Assembly: GCF_000266905.1 (NCBI RefSeq)
Contig: NC_018027.1
Span: 3,286,001 to 3,350,000 of the forward strand
DNA length: 64,000 bases
Source of the DNA: Mycolicibacterium chubuense NBB4
Lineage (GTDB): Bacteria; Actinomycetota; Actinomycetes; Mycobacteriales; Mycobacteriaceae
Direction: 5' to 3'
Part shown: positions 29,585 through 40,969 of the stretch, piece after piece
Position numbering within the stretch: the first letter of the stretch is position 1
Layout: every line of letters starts with the position of its first letter
Notes under the pieces: model-generated
The model's input: only the letters and a program-made list of their open reading frames with translations
What the model was told of the DNA's origin: nothing
The model's database searches: none
Translations under genes and position numbers: made by a program

Positions 29585-29605
29585 GTGCCCGCCATGTACG
29601 GGCAC
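29585..29605. promoter_or_regulatory. Perfect inverted repeat in the divergent DUF3040/GNAT promoter region
   Basis: GTGCCCG (29585-29591) and CGGGCAC (29599-29605) form a perfect 7-base palindrome around a 7-base spacer, in AT-richer DNA 50 bases upstream of the DUF3040 start. It could be an operator. For the GNAT gene a GATAAT -10 lies at 29717-29722. Confidence 0.4.
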
Positions 29606-29763
29606 TTAACAGTAATGATACGAGCTCGATCTGAGCCGTACCACCTACTTCGCGGGCCGATTCTATGACGTGGCACTCCACAGCGAAGCCACTGGGAAGC
29701 ACAGCCCCGGCGAGCCGATAATGGGGGTCGGCCATCGATACACCCGCCGGGAGGGGCAGATAC

Positions 29764-30360
29764 TTGGCGACACATCTGATCGATCTGTCGCCTGGCGATA
29801 TGCAGCGCCGGCTCGGCGACGCGCTGGCGATCTATGTCGACGCCATGCGCTACCCGCGCGGCACGGAAGCCCAGCGCGCGTCGATGTGGCTCGAGCACAC
29901 CCGCCGGCAGGGTTGGAAGGCCGTCGCGGTTGTCGAAGCGGGCCTCGAATCCCTGCCGTCCCCGTCGGTGGATCCGGCCACCGCACCGATGCTCGGCGTC
30001 GCCTACGGCTATTGCGGCGCCCCGGACCAGTGGTGGCAGCAACAGGTGATCGCCGGGCTGCGGCGCAACGGCGCGGATTCCGGCCGCATCTCCGAGCTGA
30101 TGACCAGCTATTTCGAGCTGACCGAGATCCACATCGCTCCCCACGCGCAGGGCCGTGGGCTCGGCGAGGCGCTGATCCGCCGGCTGCTCGACGACCGCCG
30201 CGAGCAGCACGTTCTGCTGTCCACGCCGGAGATCAGCGGCGAGGCCAACCGGGCGTGGCGGCTGTACCGGCGTTTGGGGTTCACCGACGTCATCCGCGGC
30301 TACCACTTCGCCGGCGATCCGCGGGCTTTCGCGATCCTGGGCCGCGCCCTGCCGCTGTGA
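29764..30360 (+). CDS. GNAT-family N-acetyltransferase (Rv2170 type)
   Basis: A 198-residue acetyl-CoA-dependent acetyltransferase. The GNAT core is seen as ELTEIHIAPHAQGRGLGEALIRRLL (strand 4, acetyl-CoA pyrophosphate loop Q/RxxGxG/A) and AWRLYRRLGFTDV near the end. The start is TTG 29764, supported by GGGAGGGG nine bases upstream. The M. tuberculosis counterpart has been reported to acetylate isocitrate dehydrogenase; whether that holds here is not shown. It overlaps or nearly abuts lppM downstream. Confidence 0.9.
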   Translation: MATHLIDLSPGDMQRRLGDALAIYVDAMRYPRGTEAQRASMWLEHTRRQGWKAVAVVEAGLESLPSPSVDPATAPMLGVAYGYCGAPDQWWQQQVIAGLRRNGADSGRISELMTSYFELTEIHIAPHAQGRGLGEALIRRLLDDRREQHVLLSTPEISGEANRAWRLYRRLGFTDVIRGYHFAGDPRAFAILGRALPL

Positions 30361-30386
30361 CGCAGCGCGTCTGGCACGATGTCGTC

Positions 30387-31076
30387 GTGCCGACTCGTCG
30401 CCGGACCCGCAGACGTCTGCTTGCCCTCGGTGTGCTGCTGTTGGTGCTCGCGCCGACGCTGATCGGTTGCGTCCGGGTGCGCGCCTCACTCACCGTGTCT
30501 CCGGACGACCGGGTCTCCGGCCAGATCGTCGCCGCCGCCAAGCCCCGCGACCCCTCCGACAAGGGCCCGCAGCTTCTCAACAACCTGCCGTTCGCGCAGA
30601 AGGTCGCGATCTCGGACTACAACCGCGACGACTACGTGGGTTCGCAGGCGGTGTTCTCCGACCTGACCTTCTCCGAGCTCCCGCAGCTTGCGGGCATGAA
30701 CCGCGACGCGGCCGGCGTCGATCTCTCGCTGCGGCGCGCCGGAGATCTGGTGATCCTCGAGGGACGCGTGGACCTGACCTCGCTGAGCGACCCCCAAGCC
30801 GACGTGTCGCTGTCGGTGTCGTTCCCCGGGGACGTGACGACGACCAACGGGGACCGGGTCTCGAGCGACGTCGTCGAGTGGAAGCTGCGCCCCGGCGTGG
30901 TCAGCACGATGAACGCGCAAGCCCGCTACACCGACCCCAGCGCCCGGTCCTTCACGGGCGCGGCGATCTGGCTCGGCGTGGCGTCCTTGGTCGTCGCGGG
31001 CATCATCGGCTGGCTGGCGTACAACAGCCGGGATCGCTCCCCGCGCCCGGGCGAGCCGCAGGACCAGCCGCAGTAG
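30387..31076 (+). CDS. lppM: Lipoprotein LppM
   Basis: A 229-residue secreted protein. It has a basic n-region (PTRRRTRRR), a hydrophobic stretch (LLALGVLLLVLAPTLIG) and a lipobox ending in C, then an extracytoplasmic domain (about 25-190) and a C-terminal transmembrane helix (ASLVVAGIIGWLAY) followed by a charged tail. LppM of M. tuberculosis affects phagocytosis and may bind PIM-type lipids. I start at GTG 30387; GTG 30357, which overlaps the acetyltransferase stop, is in the same frame. It precedes the polyprenyl synthase and mannosyltransferase genes. Confidence 0.9.
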   Translation: MPTRRRTRRRLLALGVLLLVLAPTLIGCVRVRASLTVSPDDRVSGQIVAAAKPRDPSDKGPQLLNNLPFAQKVAISDYNRDDYVGSQAVFSDLTFSELPQLAGMNRDAAGVDLSLRRAGDLVILEGRVDLTSLSDPQADVSLSVSFPGDVTTTNGDRVSSDVVEWKLRPGVVSTMNAQARYTDPSARSFTGAAIWLGVASLVVAGIIGWLAYNSRDRSPRPGEPQDQPQ

Positions 31077-31115
31077 GCCCGTGCTCTCCGGCCGTCCCAC
31101 GCCGGAGACGCTTAG

Positions 31116-32270
<1,155 letters not shown>

Positions 32271-32274
32271 CCGC

Positions 32275-33876
32275 ATGATCACGCCAGCACCTGCCCTCTC
32301 CAAAACCGGTCTGTCGGACCGTCTTTCCCGGCAATTCGGGCCGGGGTTGCGGCGGCTGAAGGATTTCACGTCGTCGCCCGAAGCCAGGCCGGCCCTGCTC
32401 GGCGCGCTCGGCGCCGCACTGATCACCGCGGGCGGCCTCGGCGCGGGCAGCACCCGGCTGCACGACCCGCTGCTGGAGTCGATGCACCTGTCCTGGCTGC
32501 GGTTCGGGCACGGGTTGGTGCTGTCGTCGGTGATGCTGTGGGTCGGCGTGGCGCTGATGCTGATCGCCTGGCTGAGGCTCGGACGGCGCGTGATCGACGG
32601 CACGGCCGGCCAGTACACGATGATCGCCACCACCGGATTCTGGCTCGCCCCTCTGTTGCTGAGCGTGCCGGTGTTCAGCCGGGACACCTACTCCTATCTG
32701 GCCCAGGGCGCCCTGCTGCGCGATGGGTTCGACCCCTACCTCGTCGGGCCGGTGGAGAATCCGAACACGTTGCTGGACAACGTCAGTCCCATCTGGACCA
32801 CCACCACCGCACCGTACGGGCCGGCGTTCATCCTGGTGGCGAAGTTCGTCACGATGCTCGTCGGCGACGACGTCGTCGCGGGCACCATGCTGTTACGCCT
32901 CTGCATGCTCCCCGGTCTCGCGCTGCTGATCTGGGCGGTGCCGCGGGTGGCCCGCCACGTCGGCGCCAACAGCGCGGCGGCACTGTGGATCTGCGTGCTG
33001 AACCCGCTCGTGATCATCCAGCTCATGGGTGGGGTGCACAACGAGATGCTGATGGTCGGGCTGATGATGGCCGGCATCGCCTTGTCGTTCGGGGGCCGTC
33101 ACGGCTGGGGCGCCGCGCTGATCGCCGTTGCCGTCGCGGTCAAGGCGACCGCTGGGCTGGCGCTGCCGTTCATGGTCTGGGTGTGGGCACGCGGCCTGCG
33201 CGAACGCCGCGGCTACTCCCCCGTCAAGGCGTTCGCGGCAGCCACCGCGGCGTCGGTCGTGATCTTCACGGTGGTGTTCGCGGTGCTCTCGCTGGCGGCC
33301 GGCGTCGGCCTGGGCTGGCTCACCGCACTCGCCGGGTCGGTCAAGATCATCAACTGGCTGACCGTGCCCACCGCGGCCTCGAACCTCATCAACGTCGCGG
33401 TCGGGCTGTTCATGCCGGTGAACTTCTACGCGGTGCTCGAGATCGCCCGCATCATCGGCATCGCGATCATCGCCGTGTCCGCACCCCTGCTGTGGTGGCG
33501 GTTCCGTCACACGGACCGGGACGCGCTCATGGGCGTCGGACTGCTGATGATCATCGTGGTGCTGTTCGTGCCGGCCGCCCTGCCCTGGTACTACACCTGG
33601 CCGCTTGCCGTGATGGCCGCGCTGGCACAGTCCCGCGGGGCGATCGCGCTCATCGCCGGGTTCTCCACCTGGATCACGGTGCTCTGGCGGCCCGACGGCG
33701 CGCACGGGATGTACTCGTGGGCGAACGTGCTGATCGCAGCCGGATGCGCGGCGGCGGCGTGGTATTCGCTGAAGATCGCGCCCGGCCCGGCCGAGGTCAG
33801 TACGCCATCGCCTGCGCGCGGCGAACCACCTCACGAGCCTGATGCGAGTGCAGCGCATCCACCGGGCGCGCATTAG
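32275..33876 (+). CDS. mptA: alpha-(1->6)-mannosyltransferase MptA (GT-C)
   Basis: Integral membrane glycosyltransferase that uses polyprenyl-phosphomannose to extend the lipomannan/lipoarabinomannan backbone on the outer face. It has 533 residues and about 12-13 hydrophobic segments. The first extracytoplasmic loop carries VFSRDTYSYLAQGALLRDGFDPY, with the acidic residue typical of GT-C enzymes. ATG 32275 follows the idsA2 stop by four bases. The last 80 bases overlap the convergent HTH-protein gene. Confidence 0.94.
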   Translation: MITPAPALSKTGLSDRLSRQFGPGLRRLKDFTSSPEARPALLGALGAALITAGGLGAGSTRLHDPLLESMHLSWLRFGHGLVLSSVMLWVGVALMLIAWLRLGRRVIDGTAGQYTMIATTGFWLAPLLLSVPVFSRDTYSYLAQGALLRDGFDPYLVGPVENPNTLLDNVSPIWTTTTAPYGPAFILVAKFVTMLVGDDVVAGTMLLRLCMLPGLALLIWAVPRVARHVGANSAAALWICVLNPLVIIQLMGGVHNEMLMVGLMMAGIALSFGGRHGWGAALIAVAVAVKATAGLALPFMVWVWARGLRERRGYSPVKAFAAATAASVVIFTVVFAVLSLAAGVGLGWLTALAGSVKIINWLTVPTAASNLINVAVGLFMPVNFYAVLEIARIIGIAIIAVSAPLLWWRFRHTDRDALMGVGLLMIIVVLFVPAALPWYYTWPLAVMAALAQSRGAIALIAGFSTWITVLWRPDGAHGMYSWANVLIAAGCAAAAWYSLKIAPGPAEVSTPSPARGEPPHEPDASAAHPPGAH

Positions 33877-34201
33877 CCTGCCGCTCGGTGGAACCGTCTC
33901 TGCTGATGGTCAGCGACGGGTCCGGAGTGAACAGCCACCGCATGATCTCGGTCTCGTGGTAGCCGCCGTCGTGCAGGACCACCAGCAGTCCCTGTAAAGG
34001 CTTGACCACGTGCCCGCTGTCGTCGAAGAAGATCTTGGGGATCACGACCGAGCGGTCGCGGCGGACAGCGACGAGGTGTCCCTCCCGCAGCTGCTGATGC
34101 ACCTTCGACACCGGGATACCCAGCAGTCCGGCCACGGCCGCCAGGTCGTAGACGGCTTCGCCGGGATCGAGAACGTCGTCGGCCGTGGGAATGCTGCTCA
34201 T
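33797..34201 (-). CDS. HTH DNA-binding protein, PknL partner (Rv2175c type)
   Basis: A 134-residue cytoplasmic protein. An N-terminal winged-HTH (about 15-65: DLAAVAGLLGIPVSKVHQQLREGHLVAVRR) is followed by a C-terminal domain with LQGLLVVLHDGGYHETEIMRWLF. In M. tuberculosis the counterpart is a DNA-binding substrate of the kinase PknL, and the two are divergent as here (72 bases between starts). The T-containing N-terminus (MSSIPTADDV) is a plausible phosphorylation site. Its 3' end is antisense to the last 80 bases of mptA. Confidence 0.9.
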   Translation of the reverse strand: MSSIPTADDVLDPGEAVYDLAAVAGLLGIPVSKVHQQLREGHLVAVRRDRSVVIPKIFFDDSGHVVKPLQGLLVVLHDGGYHETEIMRWLFTPDPSLTISRDGSTERQANARPVDALHSHQAREVVRRAQAMAY

Positions 34202-34269
34202 CGCACTGAGTGTAAAACCACGGCGGCCGTGGGGATGGCTGCTTACCGGGTCCGGTCGCGCCCCCCTCG

Positions 34270-34275
34270 TACCAT
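34270..34275 (+). promoter_or_regulatory. -10 element for a leaderless pknL transcript
   Basis: TACCAT fits the mycobacterial TANNNT -10 and ends exactly seven bases before ATG 34283, so transcription would begin at or next to the start codon. No ribosome-binding sequence precedes that ATG. Inferred from spacing only. Confidence 0.5.
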
Positions 34276-34282
34276 GTGTCCG

Positions 34283-35500
34283 ATGGAGACCTACCAGCCC
34301 TCCGGTGCACTGACCGGATCCGTGCTGGACGGTCGGTACCGGGTGGACGCGCTGATCGCGACGGGCGGTATGTCCGGGGTTTACCGCGGACTGGACCTGC
34401 GGTTGGACCGGCCGGTCGCGTGCAAGATCATGGACTCCCGCTATGCCGGCGACGAACATTTCCTCACCCGGTTCCAGCGGGAGGCGCGTGCGGTGGCCCG
34501 GCTCAAGGACCCCGGTCTGGTGGCGGTCTACGACCAGGGTCCCGGAACTCCCGCCGGCCAGCCTCCCTATCTGGTGATGGAACTGGTGGAGGGCGGCACG
34601 CTGCGCGAACTGCTGCGCGAACGCGGGCCGATGCCGCCGCACGCCGTGGCCGCGGTCCTGCGGCCCGTGCTGAGCGGCCTGGCCGCCGCACACCGCGCCG
34701 GACTGGTGCACCGCGACATCAAGCCGGAGAACGTGTTGATCAGCGACGACGGCGACGTCAAGATTGCCGACTTCGGGCTGGTCCGCGCACTGGCCGAAGC
34801 CAAGATCACCTCGACGAGCGTCATCCTCGGCACCGCGGCGTATCTGTCTCCCGAGCAGGTCGCCACCGGCGAGACCGATGCGCGCGGCGACGTCTACGCC
34901 GTCGGCATCCTCGTCTTCGAGCTGCTGACCGGGCGCACCCCCTTCACCGGAGACTCACCGCTGGCCGTCGCCTACCAGCGGATGGACCGCGACGTGCCCC
35001 CGCCCAGCACGGCGATCGGCGGCGTGCCACGGCAATTCGACGACCTCGTGGCGATCGCGACCGCCCGCGATCCGGCGCAGCGATTCGCCGACGCCGGCGA
35101 GATGGCCCAGGAACTCGAGGTCGTCGTCCGGGAACTGGGGCTGCCCGGCTTCCGGGTGCCCGCTCCGCGAAACTCCGCACTGCACCAGTCCGCGTCGACG
35201 GTCGACGGCACGGGCGGCACCGGCAGCACGACCGGCATCGACGGCACGGCGGGCGTCGTCGCGGCGCCCCGGCACACGAAGGTGTTCACCCGCGACGAGC
35301 TGCCCCCGCAGGAATTCGACGACGACGGATACCGGCCCGCCACAGGCACATTCGCCGGGATCGAGCTCGACGAGTTCTACTGGGCGCGCCAGCGCGCCAA
35401 GCGCGTGCTGCTCTTCTGGGTGGTTGCCGTGATCACACTGGCCGCGTTGGCGGCCGCAGGCGCGTGGACTCTCGGCGCCAACCTGCCGAACCTGCTGTAG
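34283..35500 (+). CDS. pknL: Serine/threonine protein kinase PknL
   Basis: Transmembrane Hanks-type kinase of 405 residues. The kinase domain (about 18-285) has the glycine loop IATGGMSGVY, the ATP lysine K48, the catalytic HRDIKPEN (H143, D145) and DFG (D163), followed by an activation loop with several T/S (ITSTSVILGTAAYLSPE). A linker (about 285-370) leads to one transmembrane helix (about 375-397) and a very short outside tail, so there is no sensor domain. ATG 34274 three codons upstream is an alternative start. It is divergent from its DNA-binding substrate gene. Confidence 0.95.
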   Translation: METYQPSGALTGSVLDGRYRVDALIATGGMSGVYRGLDLRLDRPVACKIMDSRYAGDEHFLTRFQREARAVARLKDPGLVAVYDQGPGTPAGQPPYLVMELVEGGTLRELLRERGPMPPHAVAAVLRPVLSGLAAAHRAGLVHRDIKPENVLISDDGDVKIADFGLVRALAEAKITSTSVILGTAAYLSPEQVATGETDARGDVYAVGILVFELLTGRTPFTGDSPLAVAYQRMDRDVPPPSTAIGGVPRQFDDLVAIATARDPAQRFADAGEMAQELEVVVRELGLPGFRVPAPRNSALHQSASTVDGTGGTGSTTGIDGTAGVVAAPRHTKVFTRDELPPQEFDDDGYRPATGTFAGIELDEFYWARQRAKRVLLFWVVAVITLAALAAAGAWTLGANLPNLL

Positions 35501-35501
35501 C

Positions 35502-36935
<1,434 letters not shown>

Positions 36936-37430
36936 TCACGGTCGCGCGGGCCACGCTTCGGTGATCAGCCGGTACCGCAGCAGGTTGTGCTTGGCGTCGA
37001 CCAGCGCGTCATGGGCGTCCCTCGGCCGCGGCGGCATCCGCGGCGAGCCCCGATCCTCCCAGAACTGGCGCAGTTCGCGGGTGAACCGCGGGATCGCCGG
37101 CGGCAGGTCCGTCATCGGGCCCCAGAGCTGGCAGAGCACCACGTGGTCGTAAGCACCGACCCACGCCCACAGCTCGATCGGCTCGTCGCCGTCGACGCCG
37201 AAGAAGTCCTCGAGTTCGGACCGGATCTGCCGCCGCGAGCGCCACAGCGGCGACGCCGGCGACGGCAACTTCGGGATGACGTGTTTGCGCACCCAGCGCC
37301 CGGCCCGCTCGGGGTCGAATTCCGTTGAGATTGCGTAATATTCGCGACCGTCCTCGGCGGCGACGCCGATGGAGATCAGCTCGATGGTGCGTCCGTTGTC
37401 GATGAACTCCGTGTCGTAGAAATAGCGCAA
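36936..37430 (-). CDS. 3'-5' exoribonuclease (Rv2179c type)
   Basis: A 164-residue DEDDh-type exonuclease. FYDTEFIDNG carries the first two acidic ligands (D6, E8), followed by ELISIGV; WAWVGAYDHVVLCQLWG and the late HDALVDAKHNLLRY provide the remaining D and H/D residues. The M. tuberculosis relative is a Mg-dependent 3'-5' exoribonuclease. The TTG start lies one base after the TAG of the upstream membrane protein gene. Confidence 0.9.
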   Translation of the reverse strand: MRYFYDTEFIDNGRTIELISIGVAAEDGREYYAISTEFDPERAGRWVRKHVIPKLPSPASPLWRSRRQIRSELEDFFGVDGDEPIELWAWVGAYDHVVLCQLWGPMTDLPPAIPRFTRELRQFWEDRGSPRMPPRPRDAHDALVDAKHNLLRYRLITEAWPARP

Positions 37431-37431
37431 G

Positions 37432-38319
37432 CTACGTGACTTCCTGTGTGACGGGCTCTTGGCGGGGGGCGGGCGCCGCCCGGATCTCGCGGTCGAGTTC
37501 CTGGTCGACGAGGGCGTCGTCGGGGAACTTCGGCATCCCCGAGATGGCGTCCTGCAACCACAGTTTGGCCTGCACGACAGGCCGGCGCAGCCAGCGCTCC
37601 CGCTCCAGCGCCCGGTGCATCTTGCGGGGCCGGTTCGTGTAGCGCCACCGGGCCCACGGCGCGTGCGGCCGCGACAACCGGATCGCGCCGATGACCAGCA
37701 GCGGCGTGATGAACATCCCGACCAGGCCCGTCCACACCTTGCCCTTGAGCAGCACGACCACCGCGAGCGCCAACGTCAGCACGGCGGCCGCCACGACGAC
37801 GGCGCGGGCCGCGACGGAGTGGTCGCTGCGCCAGATGTCGACGTCGAAGAACGACAGCGGGTTGAAGCCCAGGACCAGCAGCCCGGCGACGGCGACCGCG
37901 ACGAACACCGCGTCGACCGACGTGCGCCCGTCCTCGGCCCAGTACACGTCGGACAGGTGCAGGATCAACGCGAACTCATCGAGCACCAGCGCCGCCCCGA
38001 TGCCGAAAAAGATTGAAGCCGCGGTGAACTCGGGTACCCCTCCGTCGACCGCGAGCGTCACCATCGTCACCCCGGAGACCATGACCAAAATCACACCGAT
38101 CACGACGTGGTGGATGTGCAGGCCCCCGCCGCCGGAGATGTTGCGCGGCTGCCACCACTTGCGCGGGGCGTCGCTGTCGGCGTGCTTGCGGATGTACCGA
38201 ACGATGGTGCGTGTGACGAAGAACGTCAGGATGAACGCGACCAGGCAGCACACCAGAGGCAACCGGGAGTACGGGATGCCGCCCGGCAGGCCGACGTCGA
38301 GGTTCAGGGTCTCGCGCAC
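37432..38319 (-). CDS. Integral membrane protein (Rv2180c type)
   Basis: A 295-residue protein with about six or seven transmembrane helices between residues 20 and 220, a conserved loop with [13 protein letters not shown], and a hydrophilic C-terminus. The paired histidines (HIHH) and the acidic [13 protein letters not shown] segment suggest a buried metal or catalytic site, but I do not recognise the function. It is co-transcribed with the exoribonuclease and divergent from mptC. Confidence 0.82.
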   Translation of the reverse strand: MRETLNLDVGLPGGIPYSRLPLVCCLVAFILTFFVTRTIVRYIRKHADSDAPRKWWQPRNISGGGGLHIHHVVIGVILVMVSGVTMVTLAVDGGVPEFTAASIFFGIGAALVLDEFALILHLSDVYWAEDGRTSVDAVFVAVAVAGLLVLGFNPLSFFDVDIWRSDHSVAARAVVVAAAVLTLALAVVVLLKGKVWTGLVGMFITPLLVIGAIRLSRPHAPWARWRYTNRPRKMHRALERERWLRRPVVQAKLWLQDAISGMPKFPDDALVDQELDREIRAAPAPRQEPVTQEVT

Positions 38320-38403
38320 GCAGAAAACTTACGCCGACCTGCGCGTGTCACGGCCGGGATACCGGGCGACTCGCCGGTCGGCCCGGATAGTGTGGTCGGC
38401 GAC

Positions 38404-39696
38404 ATGAGTACCTGGGAGTCGCCCGGCCGGGCAGGTTGGGCGACGACGCTGGCCTGGCGGCTGTTCCAGCTGCTGACCGCGGCGGCGCTGGCTGCCGCGG
38501 CGTGGCGGCTGCTGGGCCACACCCCCTACCGCATCGACATCGACGTCTACCGCATGGGCGGGCGCGCCTGGCTCGACGGCAGGCCCCTCTACGCCGACGG
38601 TGCGATGTTCCACACCCGCGGGGGCATCGACCTGCCGTTCACCTATCCCCCGCTCGCCGCGGTCGTGTTCGCACCGTTCGCGGTGCTCTCGCTGCCGGCC
38701 GCCAGCATCGCCATCACCGTGACGACCCTGCTCCTGCTGCTGGTGTCCACGGCGATCCTGCTGACGCGGCTCGACGTGTGGCCGACCACCCGGGTGACGG
38801 GCGAGCCCGCCTGGCTGCGCCGCTGCTGGCTGGCCGGCGCGATCGTCGCGCCCGCGGTGATCTACCTCGAGCCGATCCGGGCGAACTTCGACTTCGGCCA
38901 GATCAACGTGGTGCTGATGACGCTCGTCATCGCCGACTGCGTGCCGCGCCGCACGCCGTGGCCGCGGGGGATGCTGCTGGGCGTCGCGATCGCGCTCAAA
39001 CTCACACCGGCCGTCTTCCTGCTGTACTTCCTGCTGCGTCGCGACACCCGGGCGTTGCTGGTGACGGTGTGCTCGGCGGCGGTCGCGACGCTGATCGGTG
39101 TGGCGCTGGCGTGGCGGGACTCCTGGGAGTACTGGACCGACACCGTGCGCAACACCGACCGAATCGGCACCGCCACGTTGAACACCAACCAGAACATCGC
39201 CGGCGCGCTGGCCCGGCTCGGCCCCGGCCAGGAAGAACGGTTCGTGTTGTGGACGGTGGCGTGTTTCGCCGTGCTCGGTGTGACCATCTGGGCCGTCCGC
39301 CGGACGCTGCGGGCCGACCAGCCGGTGCTGGCGCTGATCTGCGTGGCGATGTTCGGCCTGATGGTTTCCCCGGTGTCCTGGTCGCACCACTGGGTGTGGT
39401 CGCTGCCCACCGTGCTCGTGACGGCGGTGGTCGCGCTGCGGCTCCGGCATCGCGTACTGGGCGCGGTGTCGGCGGCGGGGCTGGCGTTGATGGTGTGGAC
39501 GCCGATCACGCTGCTGCCGGAACACCGGGAGACCACGGCTTCGCTGTGGCGTCAGCTGGCCGGCGTGTCCTACCTGTGGTGGGCGCTCGCGACGATCGTC
39601 GTCGCCGGCACCGTCGCCGCCCGCCCCCGCCGGGAGGCGCCGACGCTCACTGGGCCGCCCGCCCCCGCGGTCAAGGCCGCCTCAGCCGGCGGCTGA
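38404..39696 (+). CDS. mptC: alpha-(1->2)-mannosyltransferase MptC (GT87)
   Basis: Polytopic GT-C enzyme of 430 residues that adds the alpha-1,2-mannose side branches of lipomannan and lipoarabinomannan from polyprenyl-phosphomannose. About ten hydrophobic segments are seen. The first loop carries [20 protein letters not shown] (acidic active-site residues), and later [11 protein letters not shown] is typical of GT87. A TAGTGT -10 (38388-38393) sits just before ATG 38404, leaving almost no leader. Its end overlaps the convergent acyltransferase gene by 15 bases. Confidence 0.93.
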   Translation: MSTWESPGRAGWATTLAWRLFQLLTAAALAAAAWRLLGHTPYRIDIDVYRMGGRAWLDGRPLYADGAMFHTRGGIDLPFTYPPLAAVVFAPFAVLSLPAASIAITVTTLLLLLVSTAILLTRLDVWPTTRVTGEPAWLRRCWLAGAIVAPAVIYLEPIRANFDFGQINVVLMTLVIADCVPRRTPWPRGMLLGVAIALKLTPAVFLLYFLLRRDTRALLVTVCSAAVATLIGVALAWRDSWEYWTDTVRNTDRIGTATLNTNQNIAGALARLGPGQEERFVLWTVACFAVLGVTIWAVRRTLRADQPVLALICVAMFGLMVSPVSWSHHWVWSLPTVLVTAVVALRLRHRVLGAVSAAGLALMVWTPITLLPEHRETTASLWRQLAGVSYLWWALATIVVAGTVAARPRREAPTLTGPPAPAVKAASAGG

Positions 39697-40407
39697 CTCG
39701 GGGAGCCGGGTCGGCGGCTTGACCGCCGCCTCACCTTTTCCCTCTTTGACGTCGGCGGCGTAGAGGTCGACGTACTCCTGACCGGACAGGCGCATCAGCT
39801 CGTACATCACCTCGTCGATGACGGCCCGTTCGATGAAGCGGTTTCCGGCCAGCCCCTCGAACCGGCTGAAGTCCATCGGCTCCCCGAACTTGACGGTGAC
39901 CCGGGCGAACCGCCACATCTTGCTGCCGGGCGGGTTGACGACGTCGGTTCCGATCATCGCGACCGGAATCACCGGCACCTGCGTCTGCAGGGCGAGGCGG
40001 GCCAGACCGGTCTTGCCCTTGTAGAGCTTGCCGTCCGGCGACCGGGTGCCTTCGGGATACATGCCGAGCAGCTTGCCCTGGCTGAGGATGCGTTCGGCGG
40101 TGGTCAGCGCGCTCTGCGCGCTGTCGGCGTCGGTGCGGTCGATCGGGACCTGGCCGGCGACGGTGTAGAACCAGCGGGTGAACCGGCCCTTGAGCCCGGT
40201 GCCGGTGAAGTACTCCGCCTTGGCCAGGAACGTGATGCGCCGGCGAACCATCAGCGGGAGATAGAAGCTGTCCGCGACAGCGAGGTGATTACTGGCCAGG
40301 ATCACCGCTCCGGACTGTGGAACATGCTCGAGTCCTTCGGCTCTGGGACGCCCGAACAGCCTCAGCATCGGCCCCATGAAGATGAACTTGAACAGCCAAT
40401 ACCACAT
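39682..40407 (-). CDS. 1-acyl-glycerol-3-phosphate acyltransferase-like (PlsC family)
   Basis: A 241-residue membrane-associated acyltransferase. Block I NHLAVAD (N40-D46, catalytic H41 and D46), block III PEGTRS (118-123) and block [10 protein letters not shown] are all present. It most likely acylates lysophosphatidate or a related glycolipid; the exact acceptor is not determined. GGAGGG lies before the ATG. It follows the ArsA-like/SRPBCC gene group on the same strand. Confidence 0.92.
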   Translation of the reverse strand: MWYWLFKFIFMGPMLRLFGRPRAEGLEHVPQSGAVILASNHLAVADSFYLPLMVRRRITFLAKAEYFTGTGLKGRFTRWFYTVAGQVPIDRTDADSAQSALTTAERILSQGKLLGMYPEGTRSPDGKLYKGKTGLARLALQTQVPVIPVAMIGTDVVNPPGSKMWRFARVTVKFGEPMDFSRFEGLAGNRFIERAVIDEVMYELMRLSGQEYVDLYAADVKEGKGEAAVKPPTRLPESAAG

Positions 40408-40525
40408 GGGCCCTCCGGATCACCCGACCGCGCGCGGTCAACATCCCAGACCGCGGTGCTGTCGACGCGCCGCGGTGCTCTGCGACAACCTTACCCACGC
40501 CGTGTGCGTGCGACCACAGGTGCGC

Positions 40526-40969
40526 CTACTCCTCGACGGTCACCGGGATGTGCTCGTAGCGTCCGGGAGGAGACGGCGCGGGCGGCACTGTCGGACCGCC
40601 GGGATCGGTCGGCGGCGGCTCGTCGGGCGATGGCCCGCCGGGTCCGGGCGGCTGCGGACCCTTCGAGCCGTCGTCGAGGTTGTCGACCAGTGCCTTGATC
40701 ACCGTGAGCAGCGCGACGCTGTGTTCGGCGACGACACCCAGCAGCGGGTGCTGCTCACCGGAGATCAGCGCGGCCAGCGCGCACATCGGGCACCACACCT
40801 GCTGGCAGCGGCCGGGACTGCCGGGGCTGCTGCCCTGCGCCCGGGCGGCGGCCAGCCGGACCGCGGGGTCGAGCTTGTCGAGGATCGACTGCGCGAGCGC
40901 CCGCAGTTCGGGAGCCACCTCGGAGTGCCGCCGCCTGGCGCCACCGGCGTTGCCGTGGAAGTCACTCAC
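40526..40969 (-). CDS. Small conserved protein with Cys motif (Rv2183c type)
   Basis: A 147-residue protein with no known domain. The N-terminal half is helical (VAPELRALAQSILDKLDPAVRLAAAR), and CQQVWCPMCALAAL holds three Cys that could bind zinc. The C-terminal 50 residues are G/P/D-rich and probably disordered. GTG start overlaps the stop of the ATPase gene as GTGA, so it may work with that ATPase. Confidence 0.8.
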   Translation of the reverse strand: MSDFHGNAGGARRRHSEVAPELRALAQSILDKLDPAVRLAAARAQGSSPGSPGRCQQVWCPMCALAALISGEQHPLLGVVAEHSVALLTVIKALVDNLDDGSKGPQPPGPGGPSPDEPPPTDPGGPTVPPAPSPPGRYEHIPVTVEE

